Assembly (NCBI GenBank): GCA_012842745.1
Contig: DUSF01000035.1
Coordinates: forward strand, 1 to 64,000
DNA length: 64,000 nt
Source of the DNA: Bacillus sp. (in: firmicutes)
Lineage (GTDB): Bacteria; Bacillota; Bacilli; Bacillales; Bacillaceae_J
Direction: 5' to 3'
Made by a program: the position numbers and the translations under genes
In this document: in pieces, positions 1 through 10,157 of the stretch
Position numbering within the stretch: the stretch's first letter is position 1
How the letters are laid out: the number at the start of each line of letters is the position of its first letter
Notes under the pieces: generated by a model
The model's database searches: none
What the model saw: only the letters and a program-made list of their open reading frames with translations
Told to the model about the DNA's origin: nothing

Positions 1-170
1 CCACGGTCACTACACGAGCAATCTAGTGCCCGAAAGCAGGTGGAAATCAGCGCTACGGTCACTACACGAGCAATCTAGCGCCCGAAAGCAAGAAAAAATC
101 GCCCCCTGGTCACTAACCTGTCAAGCTGGTGCCCGAAAACAAGTCCAAATCGCAACCACGGTCGCTACAT
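1..170. repeat. Tandem direct repeat, period about 52 bp
   Basis: Four successive copies begin with GGTC at 5, 57, 108 and 160, so the spacing is 52, 51 and 52 bp. The first two copies are nearly identical (GGTCACTACACGAGCAATCT, then TAGYGCCCGAAAGCA). The third is diverged and the fourth is truncated. The array runs off the left edge, so its full length is unknown. No ORF or conserved hairpin explains it. It lies between an unseen gene to the left and the terminator at 176. Confidence 0.85.
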
Positions 171-175
171 AAATA

Positions 176-209
176 AGCGGCTACCTGCATTAGTTTAGCC
201 GCTTTTTTT
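176..209 (+). terminator. Intrinsic terminator
   Basis: AGCGGCTA (176-183) pairs with TAGCCGCT (196-203) and is followed by seven T residues on the plus strand. It would end a transcript entering from the left. On the minus strand it lies downstream of the CheX-like gene but is followed only by TTATTT, so two-way action is possible but weaker. Confidence 0.75.
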
Positions 210-233
210 CTATGAAAATATTAAATTACAATC

Positions 234-1130
234 TTACGAAAGTGCAATATCAATTGTACCAAATGACAGATAAGCAGTTACAATCAATTTAACACTATTA
301 TTTTCGTTTGCACCATTGGTCACAAGTACCACATTTTCTTGAATCTGCTGGGGCTCCATATTTAGCTCTATGCCGCGGTTCGACATATTCACTAAATAAA
401 TCCCGTTATGTAAATTCAAAAATTCACTAACCGAATCTTTTGCTAACTCATCAACTTCGGAAAGCGTTTCTTCGGAATAGATAGAAGCGAACTTAATAAA
501 AGTATCCTCGTCACATCCTAGCCCTGTAGATAAATTTTGGTCCCCTTTAATTACTTGTGAAACATACCACTGCGCTTGATATTGATCACCATTCAATTGT
601 TTTGCTTCCAGCCTCACTTGGTCATCAATAAAGCGAATAAGATTTTTTGCTAATAATGATAAATAATTTGAATATAATTCTTTATTTGCTGTTTCGCCTA
701 ATTCAATGGTTGTGTCTACTAATGTATCAATATCGCCACTTTTTATTGCCTCAAATTGTTCATCTGATAAACTATGTTCTTTTTTATAATTATTTAGGGC
801 CGTGGAAAATTGATCGATATTCATATAGCCACAGTCAACAAGCGCTTGTCCAAGAATGAGATGATTTTGTTTTTGGCCTGAAAGTAGTTGGTCTAGTTGT
901 TCTTCAGTAAGATACCCAAGGTCAATCGCTATTTCCCCAAATCTTTTATCAACTTGCTTTTGTTTTTCGTGAACCTCATCAACTTGGCTGGAATTCATAA
1001 ATCCTGCATTTACAGAAAGTACGCCCAATTTAACATGTGTTGATGCTTGAAGTTGTAAGGCATCCTTTAATTGTTCATTTGTGATTAAACTATTATTTAA
1101 TAAATACTGCCCGAAATATTGGCTAAACAT
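234..1130 (-). CDS. MshEN-like / CheX-like fusion protein
   Basis: This is a soluble 298-residue protein. I chose ATG at 1130 because GGGGGT lies 8 bases upstream; a GTG 18 bases earlier has no ribosome site. Residues 1-118 hold four repeats of about 28 residues, of the form LGxxLxxxGxxxxxQLxxALxxQ, at about 6, 35, 64 and 93. This resembles two GspE N-terminal (MshEN) domains, which in other proteins bind cyclic di-GMP. Residues 195-298 look like a CheX/CheC phosphatase fold, with S233, E236, N239 and G243 arranged as in the SxxExxNxxxG active-site motif. The upstream neighbour, in the same direction, is a lone CheY-type receiver. I infer a CheY-P phosphatase or partner controlled by a second messenger. 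Ligand binding is unproven, and the N-terminal repeats lack a clear RLG arginine in every copy. Confidence 0.6.
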   Translation of the reverse strand: MFSQYFGQYLLNNSLITNEQLKDALQLQASTHVKLGVLSVNAGFMNSSQVDEVHEKQKQVDKRFGEIAIDLGYLTEEQLDQLLSGQKQNHLILGQALVDCGYMNIDQFSTALNNYKKEHSLSDEQFEAIKSGDIDTLVDTTIELGETANKELYSNYLSLLAKNLIRFIDDQVRLEAKQLNGDQYQAQWYVSQVIKGDQNLSTGLGCDEDTFIKFASIYSEETLSEVDELAKDSVSEFLNLHNGIYLVNMSNRGIELNMEPQQIQENVVLVTNGANENNSVKLIVTAYLSFGTIDIALS

Positions 1131-1170
1131 TGCTTTACCCCCACTCACTATGTATTATTTTCTAATAACG

Positions 1171-1545
1171 TTATTCTGTTATTATTTTTTCAATAATATT
1201 TGCAACCGCTTCTAATGTAACTGGTTTTTGAATAAAATCATAAGCGCCAAGTTCAAGCGCTTTTTTTAGATGTGCTTGTGTACCAGCTGATGAAGCCATC
1301 ACAACTTTAATCGCAGGGTTAAGTTCTCTTATTTCTGTCAGGGCTTCAATCCCATCTTTATCAGGCATGACAATGTCTAAAAACACTAAATCAGGCTGTT
1401 CCTGCTTAACCATCTCAATCGCTTTTGCCCCATTTTCAGCTTCAGAAATAGTTTTACATTGACATTTTTCAAGTATGCTTTTTAGCTTTTTTCGGATTAA
1501 TATTGAATCATCAACTATTAATACTTTTAAATTGACTTCCATCAT
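1171..1545 (-). CDS. Single-domain CheY-type response regulator
   Basis: This 124-residue protein is only a receiver domain. It has the acidic pair D12-D13, phospho-acceptor D57 in FLDIVMP, S85/S86 after MA, and K107 in QKP, which is the complete set for a phosphorylatable receiver. There is no output domain, so it acts through protein contact. A GGGGGG ribosome site precedes a double ATG. The CheX-like gene follows 40 bases later and is probably co-transcribed; it is the obvious partner or phosphatase. No cognate kinase is in the window nearby. It could act on the flagellar switch or in another pathway. Confidence 0.85.
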   Translation of the reverse strand: MMEVNLKVLIVDDSILIRKKLKSILEKCQCKTISEAENGAKAIEMVKQEQPDLVFLDIVMPDKDGIEALTEIRELNPAIKVVMASSAGTQAHLKKALELGAYDFIQKPVTLEAVANIIEKIITE

Positions 1546-1689
1546 ATGAGCCCCCTTGTGAGAAATTAAATTGCTATAAATGAAATTGCTATTGAAATTA
1601 AATTCGCTATTAAAAGTGAATTTCCTGCAAAAAATGTAGAAAAGGACAAAATTACCGCCAATTCCCTAATGCAACTAAAAAAGTAATGA

Positions 1690-1718
1690 TTGTAGCATTT
1701 TAGCTGTTTTGCTATAAT
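1690..1718 (+). promoter_or_regulatory. Sigma-A-type promoter of a short transcript
   Basis: TTGTAG (1690-1695) and a perfect TATAAT (1713-1718) are 17 bases apart. Transcription would start near 1725 and meet a strong terminator at 1766-1797. Confidence 0.65.
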
Positions 1719-1724
1719 AGAAAT

Positions 1725-1797
1725 TGGTTGGAAGACATATCCTCATGTAGGGTACATATTTTTTGAGAGAAGGCATGTAGGTGTCTTCTCTTTTTTT
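1725..1797 (+). ncRNA. Possible small RNA or attenuator leader upstream of glgB
   Basis: The transcript predicted from the promoter at 1690 would be about 73 nt. It contains a small hairpin, ATGTA-GGG-TACAT (1745-1757), and ends in a 10-bp terminator hairpin. GAAGACA (1731-1737) is also complementary to TGTCTTC (1782-1788) inside the terminator, so two exclusive folds exist, as in a riboswitch or attenuator. There is no ORF. I do not recognise the family. glgB starts 158 bases past the terminator, so it may be independent of glg. Confidence 0.4.
1766..1797 (+). terminator. Intrinsic terminator before glgB
   Basis: AGAGAAGGCA (1766-1775) pairs with TGTCTTCTCT (1782-1791) around a 6-base loop and is followed by seven T residues. 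The lower stem can instead pair with 1731-1737. Confidence 0.85.
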
Positions 1798-1955
1798 ATG
1801 ATAACGTACAAATTTTTAACAAATTTGTGGCGGTTTTGTTTAATTTTACATATTATTTACATTTATATAAAGGATTTTCATGCATACTTCTTGAATATAG
1901 TTTGTGATAGATAATATAACAACAAGACTGTGTTAGTAAGGAGTGGTTTGAAATT

Positions 1956-3902
1956 ATGGTAATATCCCATCCAACTGAGTATGATGCCTATCTATTTCAT
2001 CTAGGGGAACTTTTTCAAAGCTATAAAACCTTTGGTGCACATATTCGCAATGAAAATGGTGTTTTAGGTGTTCGTTTTACAGTTTGGGCTCCACATGCGT
2101 CGAAAGTATGTTTAATTGGAGATTTCAATGATTGGAGTGGGGACCATTACCAATTGGAAAAGATGAACAATGAAGGTATCTGGACTAACTTTTTCCCAGG
2201 TCTGTCAGAAGGAACGTTGTATAAATATGAAATTACGACAACGGATGACCGTATTTTAAGAAAAAGTGATCCCTTTGCATTTTATTCTGAAAAGCGCCCA
2301 CATACAGCCTCCATTGTTTACAATCTTTCAAACTATAATTGGACGGATGACAAGTGGTATCGTTATAAAAAGCAACACTCATCTTACAATGAACCTATGT
2401 TTATTTATGAAGCCCATTTAGGGACGTGGAAAAAGAAAGAAGATGGAGAATTTTTAACTTATAAAGAACTTGCAGATGAGTTAATTCCGTATGTTGCTGA
2501 GCGTGGCTATACCCATATCGAATTAATGCCGCTCGTTGAACATCCTTATGATCGATCATGGGGATATCAAGGGACAGGCTATTTTTCAGCAACGAGCCGT
2601 TATGGTACACCACATGAATTTATGGAATTTGTGGACAGATGTCATCAACATGGGATTGGCGTTATTCTCGATTGGGTACCTGGACATTTTTGTAAGGATG
2701 CTCATGGCCTTCATTTATTTGATGGGAAGCCAACCTATGAGTATAACAACCCATATGTTATGCAAAATGACGTTTGGGGAACGGCAAATTTTGACTTAGG
2801 TAAAACTGAGGTCCAAAGCTTTTTAATTTCAAACGCCATTTTCTGGATGGATGTCTATCATATTGATGGTCTCCGTGTTGATGCTGTTGCTAATATGCTT
2901 TATTGGGATATGAATGGCGAAGGGAAAATACAAGAAAATCCATATGCAGTAGCTTTCTTAAGAACTCTTAATGAACAAGTATTCAAGTTTAATCCTGAAG
3001 CTCTAATGATTGCCGAGGATTCAACAGAGTGGCCATTGGTGACAGCCCCGACAGACAGTGGTGGGCTAGGATTCAACTATAAATGGAATATGGGCTGGAT
3101 GAATGATGTCCTTGAATATATGGAGCTTGATCCGATTTATCGCAAGTACCATCATAACTTACTGACATTTTCACTTTTATATGCTCATTCGGAAAATTTC
3201 ATCCTTCCATTTTCACATGATGAAGTGGTCCACGGTAAAAAGTCATTATTAAACAAAATGCCTGGTGATTATTGGCAGAAGTTTGCTCAGCTTCGTTTAT
3301 TATATGGATATCTGATGGCACACCCAGGAAAAAAATTAGTTTTTATGGGTGCGGAATTTGGCCAATTTGACGAATGGAAGGATTTGGAACAAAACGATTG
3401 GTTTTTGTTAGATTATGACATGCACAGCAAAATGGATGCATATACTAAAGAGCTTTTGCGATTTTATAAACAAGAAAAATCGCTATGGGAGCTTGATTTG
3501 ACATGGGACGGCTTTCAGTGGGTTGACCCTGATAATAATGAACAAAGCATTTTATCATTTATTAGAAAATCAAAAAATAAAAGTGATTTTTTAGTTATTG
3601 TTTGTAACTTTACACCAGTAGTGTATCATGACTATAAGGTCGGTGTTCCATTAAATGCCTCATACGTTGAAGTGTTTTCTAGCGATGAAATTGAATATGG
3701 CGGCTCAGGCAAAGTTAATCACCAAAAGCTTCGTAGCAAAAAGCAAACTTGGCATGGTCAACCATATGTAATTTCGATGGAAATCCCACCTTTTGGTATT
3801 TCAATATTAAAACCAACCAAAAAAATTGGTAGGATGTATAAGCTTAGTAAGCATAAAGCCTTTCCTAGATATGATTTGATTAAGGTGAAAGTTCAAAAAT
3901 AA
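1956..3902 (+). CDS. glgB: 1,4-alpha-glucan branching enzyme
   Basis: A cytoplasmic GH13 enzyme that cuts alpha-1,4 chains of nascent glycogen and rejoins them as alpha-1,6 branches. An N-terminal CBM48 module (about 25-115) is followed by the catalytic barrel. The nucleophile D309 lies in DGLRVDAV, the acid/base E354 in IAEDS and the third acid D421 in [10 protein letters not shown]. Length 648 is normal for the short Firmicute form, which lacks the extra N-terminal domain of enteric GlgB. AAGGAGTGG precedes the ATG by about 9 bases. It is the first gene of a tight glgBCDAP operon. In B. subtilis this operon is sporulation-controlled (sigma-E); CATACTTC at about 1880 could be a degenerate sigma-E -10, but I cannot confirm it. 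Confidence 0.98.
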   Translation: MVISHPTEYDAYLFHLGELFQSYKTFGAHIRNENGVLGVRFTVWAPHASKVCLIGDFNDWSGDHYQLEKMNNEGIWTNFFPGLSEGTLYKYEITTTDDRILRKSDPFAFYSEKRPHTASIVYNLSNYNWTDDKWYRYKKQHSSYNEPMFIYEAHLGTWKKKEDGEFLTYKELADELIPYVAERGYTHIELMPLVEHPYDRSWGYQGTGYFSATSRYGTPHEFMEFVDRCHQHGIGVILDWVPGHFCKDAHGLHLFDGKPTYEYNNPYVMQNDVWGTANFDLGKTEVQSFLISNAIFWMDVYHIDGLRVDAVANMLYWDMNGEGKIQENPYAVAFLRTLNEQVFKFNPEALMIAEDSTEWPLVTAPTDSGGLGFNYKWNMGWMNDVLEYMELDPIYRKYHHNLLTFSLLYAHSENFILPFSHDEVVHGKKSLLNKMPGDYWQKFAQLRLLYGYLMAHPGKKLVFMGAEFGQFDEWKDLEQNDWFLLDYDMHSKMDAYTKELLRFYKQEKSLWELDLTWDGFQWVDPDNNEQSILSFIRKSKNKSDFLVIVCNFTPVVYHDYKVGVPLNASYVEVFSSDEIEYGGSGKVNHQKLRSKKQTWHGQPYVISMEIPPFGISILKPTKKIGRMYKLSKHKAFPRYDLIKVKVQK

Positions 3903-3917
3903 AGGAGAGAAGAGTAA

Positions 3918-5051
3918 ATGCGTCGAAAAAAATGTATTGCAATGCTGCTAGCTGGTGGTCAAGGCAGCCGTTTAAGTTTATTAACTAGAAATCTAGCAAA
4001 GCCGGCTGTTCCCTTTGGTGGCAAATATCGTATTATTGATTTTCCTTTAAGCAATTGTACGAACTCCGAAATATTTACAGTAGGGGTTTTGACTCAATAT
4101 AAGCCTTTAGTTTTGAATTCATATATAGGGATTGGCAGTGCTTGGGACTTGGACAGAAGAGATGGTGGGGTAACGGTATTACCGCCATATATGGAGCAAG
4201 ATGGCGGTCGCTGGTACCGTGGAACAGCCAATGCCATTTTTCAAAATATAAATTATATTGATCATTATGATCCAGAACATATACTTATCCTATCAGGCGA
4301 TCATATTTACAAAATGGATTATTCGAAAATGTTAGATTACCATGTAGAGAGAGGGGCAGACGCTACGATTTCAGTTATTGAAGTTCCGTGGGATGAAGCA
4401 AGTCGCTTCGGAATCATGAATACAAATGAAGATTTGGATATTACAGAATTTGAAGAGAAACCAGAAAATCCAAAAAACAATTTGGCTTCGATGGGTATCT
4501 ATATTTTTAAATGGTCAACATTGCGTAACTACTTAGAAATGGATGACCGCAATGCTGAATCCAGCCACGATTTTGGTAAAGATATTATTCCGCTCATGCT
4601 TGAAGAAGGACTTAAGCTTATTGCCTATCCGTTCAAAGGCTATTGGAAGGATGTTGGTACAGTCAAAAGCTTATGGGAGGCTAATATGGATCTTCTAGAG
4701 GATCAACCTGAGCTTGATTTAAATGATTATAATTGGAGAATATATTCTGTCAATCCAAACCAGCCGCCGCAATATATTGCACCAACGGCAATCGTCCATC
4801 AGTCGTTGGTAAATGAGGGCTGTCTGGTGTATGGAACCGTTGAGCACTCTGTGTTATTTCCCCGTGTACATATTGGCATAGATACTGTCGTAAAGGACTC
4901 TGTCATTATGCCAGGGGCAAGAATCGGCGCGAATTGTCGAATCGAAAATGCGATTATCGCAAGCGACATGGTGATAGAAGATAACCGAATCATCTTACCA
5001 GAGAAAAAAGGTCAGATTGTATTAGTAGCAGAAGAGAAAATTAGCTGTTAG
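3918..5051 (+). CDS. glgC: Glucose-1-phosphate adenylyltransferase, catalytic subunit
   Basis: Makes ADP-glucose from glucose 1-phosphate and ATP, the committed step of glycogen synthesis. The intact nucleotidyltransferase loop GGQGSRL (13-19), the following [11 protein letters not shown] segment, the GTANAIFQN segment and [11 protein letters not shown] show an active catalytic subunit. A left-handed beta-helix of hexapeptide repeats fills the last 110 residues or so. Length 377 is close to B. subtilis GlgC. A GGAGAG ribosome site lies in the 15-base gap after glgB. It is expected to form a heteromer with GlgD, encoded next. Confidence 0.98.
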   Translation: MRRKKCIAMLLAGGQGSRLSLLTRNLAKPAVPFGGKYRIIDFPLSNCTNSEIFTVGVLTQYKPLVLNSYIGIGSAWDLDRRDGGVTVLPPYMEQDGGRWYRGTANAIFQNINYIDHYDPEHILILSGDHIYKMDYSKMLDYHVERGADATISVIEVPWDEASRFGIMNTNEDLDITEFEEKPENPKNNLASMGIYIFKWSTLRNYLEMDDRNAESSHDFGKDIIPLMLEEGLKLIAYPFKGYWKDVGTVKSLWEANMDLLEDQPELDLNDYNWRIYSVNPNQPPQYIAPTAIVHQSLVNEGCLVYGTVEHSVLFPRVHIGIDTVVKDSVIMPGARIGANCRIENAIIASDMVIEDNRIILPEKKGQIVLVAEEKISC

Positions 5052-5064
5052 GGGTGACGGTAAA

Positions 5065-6093
5065 TTGAGAAATACGATGTTAGGGTTAATTGACGCGACA
5101 ACATGTTTTGGCGATTTAAAAGAACTTACGATGATGCGCTCAGTTGCAGCAGTTCCATTTGGGGGACGGTATCGGCTAATTGATTTTGCATTATCAAATT
5201 TAGTAAACTCTGGTGTACAAAGTGTAGCGATTTTTCCTAAATATCAGTACCGCTCTTTAATGGACCATCTTGGTTCCGGTAAAGATTGGGATTTAAATAG
5301 AAAAAGAGACGGCTTGTTTTTCTTTCCGCCTCCATTTAATTCACAAAATGATCATTTAGCGTCAGTCTTGCACTACTTTAAGCATCATAAAGACTATTTT
5401 CATAGAAGCACTCAAGAATATGCAGTCATTGTTCAGAGCAACACGGTCTGCAATCTCGATTTTAATGTTGTCTTAAACCGTCATATTGAAACAAATGCTG
5501 ATATAACGGAAATTTGCCAAAATGGTGAAAGTCTTGGAATGTATATTTTGAAAAAAACATTATTGCTAGAGCTGCTAGATTCGGAGCGGGATGATTCTCA
5601 TTACACGCTTTATGATGTAATTAATCATTTTCCACAAAAGTTAACATGCCATACTTACGAGTATGATGGCTATGCGGCAATTATTAACTCAATTAATGAT
5701 TACTATCGTCACAGTCTTGAACTATTACAGCCGAAAATTATGGAGCATTTATTTTCGAGGGAAAATCCAATTTATACAAAAGTTAAAGACGAGCCACCGA
5801 CACGTTATAGCAAGGATGCCATTGTTCGAAACGCGCAAATAGCGAATGGTTGCATTATCGAAGGTCATGTGGAAAATAGCATCATTTTCCGTGGCGTTAA
5901 AATTGCGAAAGGTGCAGTCGTGAAAAACAGCATTATTATGCAAAAGAGCCAAATTGGTGAAGGAGCCATGCTTGAACATGTGATTCTTGATAAAGATGTT
6001 ACGATTGATAACCATGTGAGATTAAATGGTTATGCAGAATCACCTATAGTTATTCCAAAGGGTAGTGTACAAGGAGCGCTGATGAATTCGTGA
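5065..6093 (+). CDS. glgD: ADP-glucose pyrophosphorylase regulatory subunit
   Basis: A GlgC paralogue of 342 residues that partners GlgC. The N-terminus (LGLIDATT, then [16 protein letters not shown]) aligns with GlgC but lacks the GGxGSRL loop and most substrate residues, which is the hallmark of the non-catalytic GlgD subunit. The C-terminal third is a hexapeptide beta-helix. I take TTG at 5065 because GGGGTGA lies 8 bases upstream; ATG at 5074 is the alternative. The stop overlaps the GTG of glgA by 4 bases (GTGA), so the two genes are translationally coupled. Confidence 0.95.
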   Translation: MRNTMLGLIDATTCFGDLKELTMMRSVAAVPFGGRYRLIDFALSNLVNSGVQSVAIFPKYQYRSLMDHLGSGKDWDLNRKRDGLFFFPPPFNSQNDHLASVLHYFKHHKDYFHRSTQEYAVIVQSNTVCNLDFNVVLNRHIETNADITEICQNGESLGMYILKKTLLLELLDSERDDSHYTLYDVINHFPQKLTCHTYEYDGYAAIINSINDYYRHSLELLQPKIMEHLFSRENPIYTKVKDEPPTRYSKDAIVRNAQIANGCIIEGHVENSIIFRGVKIAKGAVVKNSIIMQKSQIGEGAMLEHVILDKDVTIDNHVRLNGYAESPIVIPKGSVQGALMNS

Positions 6094-7526
6094 ACATATT
6101 GTTTGTAGTTTCTGAATGTGTACCATTTATTAAATCTGGAGGCCTTGCCGATGTTGCCGGTGCCTTGCCAAAGGAGTTAAAGAAACTAGGGTGTGACGTT
6201 CGAGTGATGATGCCCAAATACGGTACCATAGGGAAGCAGTTTAAAGATAGAATGGAAAAAGTAGCTGAGTTTAATGTGCAATTAAATTGGCGCAACCAAT
6301 ACTGTGGAATCGAAAAATTGGAGCAAGATGGTATTGTTTATTATTTTTTAGACAATGAGTACTATTTTAAGCGGGATACTATGTACGGGCATTATGATGA
6401 CGGTGAACGATTTTCCTTTTTCTGTCGGGCAGCTTTAAATGCTATTCCATATTTAGAATTTAGTCCTAATATACTTCATTGTCATGATTGGCATACTGGG
6501 ATGGTGCCATTTTTGTTAAATGCCCAATATCGAGAGTTTGAGGAATATGCTACTATACGTACTATATTCACTATCCATAATTTGCAATTCCAAGGTATTT
6601 TTCCAAGAGAAATTTTGGGAGACTTGCTAAATTTGGACGATTCCTATTTTGATGAACAGCTGGAGTTTTACGGTTGTGTGAATTTTATGAAAGCAGCGAT
6701 TGTTTCATCAGATTTAATAACAACGGTGAGCCCAACCTATATGAATGAAATCCAAATGCCATATTACGGGGAAAAATTAGATGGGTTGCTTCGTTCCAGA
6801 CATACCGCTTTAAAAGGGATTTTGAATGGGATTGATGCCGAAATTTATAATCCAAGTGCCGATCCTTTGATTATTGAGAACTATGATGAAAACACGGTTA
6901 AACGTAAAGTGAAAAATAAACTGCATCTGCAAAAAATGTTTGCTTTAGAGGAGAACGCCAATATTCCTGTCATTTCAATTATTTCAAGGTTGACAAAGCA
7001 AAAGGGATTGGACCTTGTAAAAAGAGTTTTTAATGAAATGATAAGTCATGATATTCAGTTTATTGTTCTTGGCACAGGTGATTATGAATTTGAAGACTTT
7101 TTTAGGGAAATGGAAAGCTCGAACAGAAAAAAAGTTCGTGCATATATTGGTTTTAATGAGGAATTAGCCCATAAAGTATATGCCGGTTCAGATTTATTTT
7201 TAATGCCATCTAAATTTGAGCCGTGCGGTTTAGGCCAATTAATTGCTTTGCGTTATGGAACGATACCGATTGTTCGTGAAACAGGTGGCCTTAATGATAC
7301 GGTCACAGCATATAACGAGTTTACAAAAGCCGGCAATGGTTTTTCTTTTAAAAATTTTAATGCCCATGACATGCTTTACACGTTTGAGCGTGCCCTTTCC
7401 TTCTTCAATGAAAAGAATGAATGGGAAGAACTTGTTAAAACAGCTATGGCTCAAGATTATAGCTGGTTTCAATCAGCCCAAAAATATCATGAAATTTACA
7501 GTTATCTTAACCAAGACCAATACTGA
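6090..7526 (+). CDS. glgA: Glycogen synthase (ADP-glucose)
   Basis: A GT5 glucosyltransferase that extends alpha-1,4-glucan with ADP-glucose in the cytoplasm. K15 in KSGGLADV is the ADP-glucose-binding motif. A Rossmann N-half is followed by the C-terminal [11 protein letters not shown] segment with the catalytic glutamate and donor-binding GLxQ. Length 478 is normal. It starts with GTG, overlapping the glgD stop by 4 bases. The glgP gene follows after 52 bases with its own GGGGAG ribosome site. Confidence 0.98.
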   Translation: MNILFVVSECVPFIKSGGLADVAGALPKELKKLGCDVRVMMPKYGTIGKQFKDRMEKVAEFNVQLNWRNQYCGIEKLEQDGIVYYFLDNEYYFKRDTMYGHYDDGERFSFFCRAALNAIPYLEFSPNILHCHDWHTGMVPFLLNAQYREFEEYATIRTIFTIHNLQFQGIFPREILGDLLNLDDSYFDEQLEFYGCVNFMKAAIVSSDLITTVSPTYMNEIQMPYYGEKLDGLLRSRHTALKGILNGIDAEIYNPSADPLIIENYDENTVKRKVKNKLHLQKMFALEENANIPVISIISRLTKQKGLDLVKRVFNEMISHDIQFIVLGTGDYEFEDFFREMESSNRKKVRAYIGFNEELAHKVYAGSDLFLMPSKFEPCGLGQLIALRYGTIPIVRETGGLNDTVTAYNEFTKAGNGFSFKNFNAHDMLYTFERALSFFNEKNEWEELVKTAMAQDYSWFQSAQKYHEIYSYLNQDQY

Positions 7527-7578
7527 GCATCATAGTGTCTCATGTTGAATTTGCAAGGTAAAGGGGAGAGTAATACAA

Positions 7579-9978
7579 ATGTTCTCAAGTAAAGATGCTT
7601 TTAAGCAGTATTTCCTTGAAAAATATGAAATTATGTATGGTAAAAGCTTTGAAGAGTCAACTTTGCCCGAGTTGTATAATACATTAGGCCAAATGATTCG
7701 TGAATATGTAAGTCACGCTTGGATTGAAACAAATGAAAGAAATCGGGCGAATCAGAAAAAACAAGCCTACTATTTTTCCATTGAATTCCTTTTAGGGAGA
7801 TTATTAGGAAGCAATCTACTAAATTTAGGGGTTCAAGAAGTAGTAGCAGCGGGTTTAAAAGAGCTTGGTGTAGATTTACAAGAGGTCGAAGAACAAGAAG
7901 TGGATGCAGGGCTTGGTAATGGCGGTTTAGGGCGTCTTGCCGCCTGTTTCCTAGACTCTTTGGCCTCCCTTTCCTTGCCAGGTCATGGGATAGGCATTCG
8001 CTATAAGCATGGGTTATTTGACCAACGAATTATTGATGGCTATCAAGTAGAATTGCCTGAGCAATGGCTAAGAAACGGAAACGTATGGGAAATCAGAAAA
8101 GCAAGCCAATCCATTGAAGTTAAATTTGGCGGGGAAGTACAAGTATCATATGGAAATGGTCCGCTGATGTTTCATCATGTAAATGCGGAAACAGTGACAG
8201 CCGTACCCTATGATATGCCTGTGATTGGCTATGAAAATAAGACAATTAATACACTCAGGCTATGGAGCGCTGAGCCTTCACAATTTCGTCCTGAAAAAGG
8301 CGATGTTATGAAATATAAGCGTGACACAGAAGCGATATCGGAATTCCTATACCCAGATGATTCCCATCTCGAGGGGAAAATTTTACGGTTAAAGCAGCAA
8401 TATTTTCTTGTTTCTGCAGGCCTCCGAAGCATTATTAGAGCTTATTTAAAAAACCATGATCATTTAAACGATTTCCATAACAATGTAGCCATCCATATTA
8501 ATGACACCCATCCTGTCCTAGCAATTCCAGAACTGATGAGAATCTTCATGGATGAGCATGGCATGGGTTGGGATGAAGCTTGGAATATTACGATAAACAC
8601 GATTTCTTATACGAATCATACAACATTATCCGAAGCATTGGAAAAATGGCCGATATCAATTTTTAAGCCGCTTTTGCCACGGATTTATATGATTGTTGAA
8701 GAAATTAATGAGCGTTATTGCCGCAAGCTATGGGAAAAGTTTACGGGGGATTGGAAGCGCATTGAGGAGATGGCGATTATTGCCCATGGCGTTATCAAAA
8801 TGGCGCACTTAGCAATTGTTGGCAGCCATAGTGTGAATGGTGTAGCGAAAATTCATACAGATATTTTGAAAGAGCGCGAAATGAAGTTGTTTTATGAATA
8901 TTATCCAGAGAAATTTAATAATAAGACGAACGGAATCACACATCGCCGCTGGTTGATGAAGTCGAATCCGGAGCTTACACAGACTATTTCTGAAGCGATT
9001 GGGGATAAATGGATTGCAAAGCCAGAACATTTATCAGCGCTACTCCCGTTTTCCAAAGATGCTAGCTTCAAGGAAAAGATTTTTGAAGTTAAACAAAAGA
9101 AAAAGCTTGCCTTTGCTGAGAGGATTGAGCAATTAACAGGAATTTCTGTAGATGAAAAGTCTATTTTTGATGTTCAAGTGAAAAGGCTTCACGCCTACAA
9201 GCGCCAATTATTGAATATTTTACACATCATGTACTTATATAACCGCTTGCGTGAGGATAGTAATTTTTCAATTGCACCACGGACATTTATCTTTGGGGCA
9301 AAAGCATCCCCAGGATATTATTATGCAAAAAAAATCATCAAGTTGGTTAATACGTTGGCTAGTATGGTTAACAATGACCCGAAAACAAAAGATCTATTAA
9401 AGGTTATTTTTGTGGAAAACTATCGTGTTTCCTTAGCTGAGATTATTATTCCTGCTGCCGATGTTAGTGAGCAAATATCGACAGCAAGTAAAGAAGCGTC
9501 TGGTACTGGAAATATGAAATTTATGATGAATGGCGCTATTACGCTTGGGACAATGGATGGAGCAAATGTTGAAATCTTTGAAGAAGTTGGTGCGGATAAC
9601 ATCTTTACATTTGGCTTGACAGCTGACCAAGTACTTGCTTATCAAAGAAATGGCGGATATCGGGCAATTGAGTATTATCATCATGACAAATGGTTGAATC
9701 AAGTCATTAATCAGTTAGTCAATGGCTTCTTCCCTGTTCCGGCCCATGAATTTGAAACGATTTATGATTCACTTTTAGTGCAAAACGATGAATTCTTCGT
9801 TTTAAAGGATTTTTCCTCCTATGTTCAATCCCATGAAAGACTTGGGGAAGCTTACAAGGATCGAGATGGCTGGTTAGAAAAAAGCATTGTCAATATTGCT
9901 AAATCAGGACGCTTTTCAAGCGACCGCACAATACAAGAATATGCTGATGAAATTTGGGGAGTTACTAGGTCAATATAA
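7579..9978 (+). CDS. glgP: Glycogen phosphorylase
   Basis: A GT35 pyridoxal-phosphate enzyme that releases glucose 1-phosphate from glycogen. DAGLGNGGLGRLAACF near residue 111, VQVKRLHAYKRQ, and the PLP lysine K647 in EASGTGNMKFMMNGA are intact. Length 799 matches the bacterial family. It ends the glg operon and is followed 11 bases later by a terminator hairpin. There is no glgX debranching gene here; the pullulanase amyX at 60022 may supply debranching. Confidence 0.98.
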   Translation: MFSSKDAFKQYFLEKYEIMYGKSFEESTLPELYNTLGQMIREYVSHAWIETNERNRANQKKQAYYFSIEFLLGRLLGSNLLNLGVQEVVAAGLKELGVDLQEVEEQEVDAGLGNGGLGRLAACFLDSLASLSLPGHGIGIRYKHGLFDQRIIDGYQVELPEQWLRNGNVWEIRKASQSIEVKFGGEVQVSYGNGPLMFHHVNAETVTAVPYDMPVIGYENKTINTLRLWSAEPSQFRPEKGDVMKYKRDTEAISEFLYPDDSHLEGKILRLKQQYFLVSAGLRSIIRAYLKNHDHLNDFHNNVAIHINDTHPVLAIPELMRIFMDEHGMGWDEAWNITINTISYTNHTTLSEALEKWPISIFKPLLPRIYMIVEEINERYCRKLWEKFTGDWKRIEEMAIIAHGVIKMAHLAIVGSHSVNGVAKIHTDILKEREMKLFYEYYPEKFNNKTNGITHRRWLMKSNPELTQTISEAIGDKWIAKPEHLSALLPFSKDASFKEKIFEVKQKKKLAFAERIEQLTGISVDEKSIFDVQVKRLHAYKRQLLNILHIMYLYNRLREDSNFSIAPRTFIFGAKASPGYYYAKKIIKLVNTLASMVNNDPKTKDLLKVIFVENYRVSLAEIIIPAADVSEQISTASKEASGTGNMKFMMNGAITLGTMDGANVEIFEEVGADNIFTFGLTADQVLAYQRNGGYRAIEYYHHDKWLNQVINQLVNGFFPVPAHEFETIYDSLLVQNDEFFVLKDFSSYVQSHERLGEAYKDRDGWLEKSIVNIAKSGRFSSDRTIQEYADEIWGVTRSI

Positions 9979-9989
9979 TGCAACTATAA

Positions 9990-10024
9990 GGGTACTGAAT
10001 GCAAATGCTTCGGTATCTTTTTTT
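9990..10024 (+). terminator. Terminator of the glg operon
   Basis: GGTACTGAA (9991-9999) pairs, with one or two G-U pairs, with TTCGGTATC (10009-10017). A run of T residues reaches 10024. Confidence 0.8.
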
Positions 10025-10157
10025 GTACTAATATGAAAGTATAATCTTTTATAATGGGGATATTTTCCCAATTTCACTAAATTGTATAAATACTAGGTTC
10101 ATATTATGGTAAAATATAAATGTATTAGAATTTATTAGACTACAAGGAGGCTTTTTT

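Noticed and set aside
1..170. Left-edge repeat as a CRISPR array
   Set aside because: The whole 52-bp unit repeats with no distinct unique spacers, and no cas gene is present.
1798..1955. Sigma-E promoter for glgB
   Set aside because: CATACTTC near 1880 is suggestive, but no convincing -35 at the right spacing is found, so I did not list it as a feature.
5065..6093. glgD as a decayed glgC duplicate
   Set aside because: It is an intact ORF that loses only the catalytic loop, as true GlgD subunits do.
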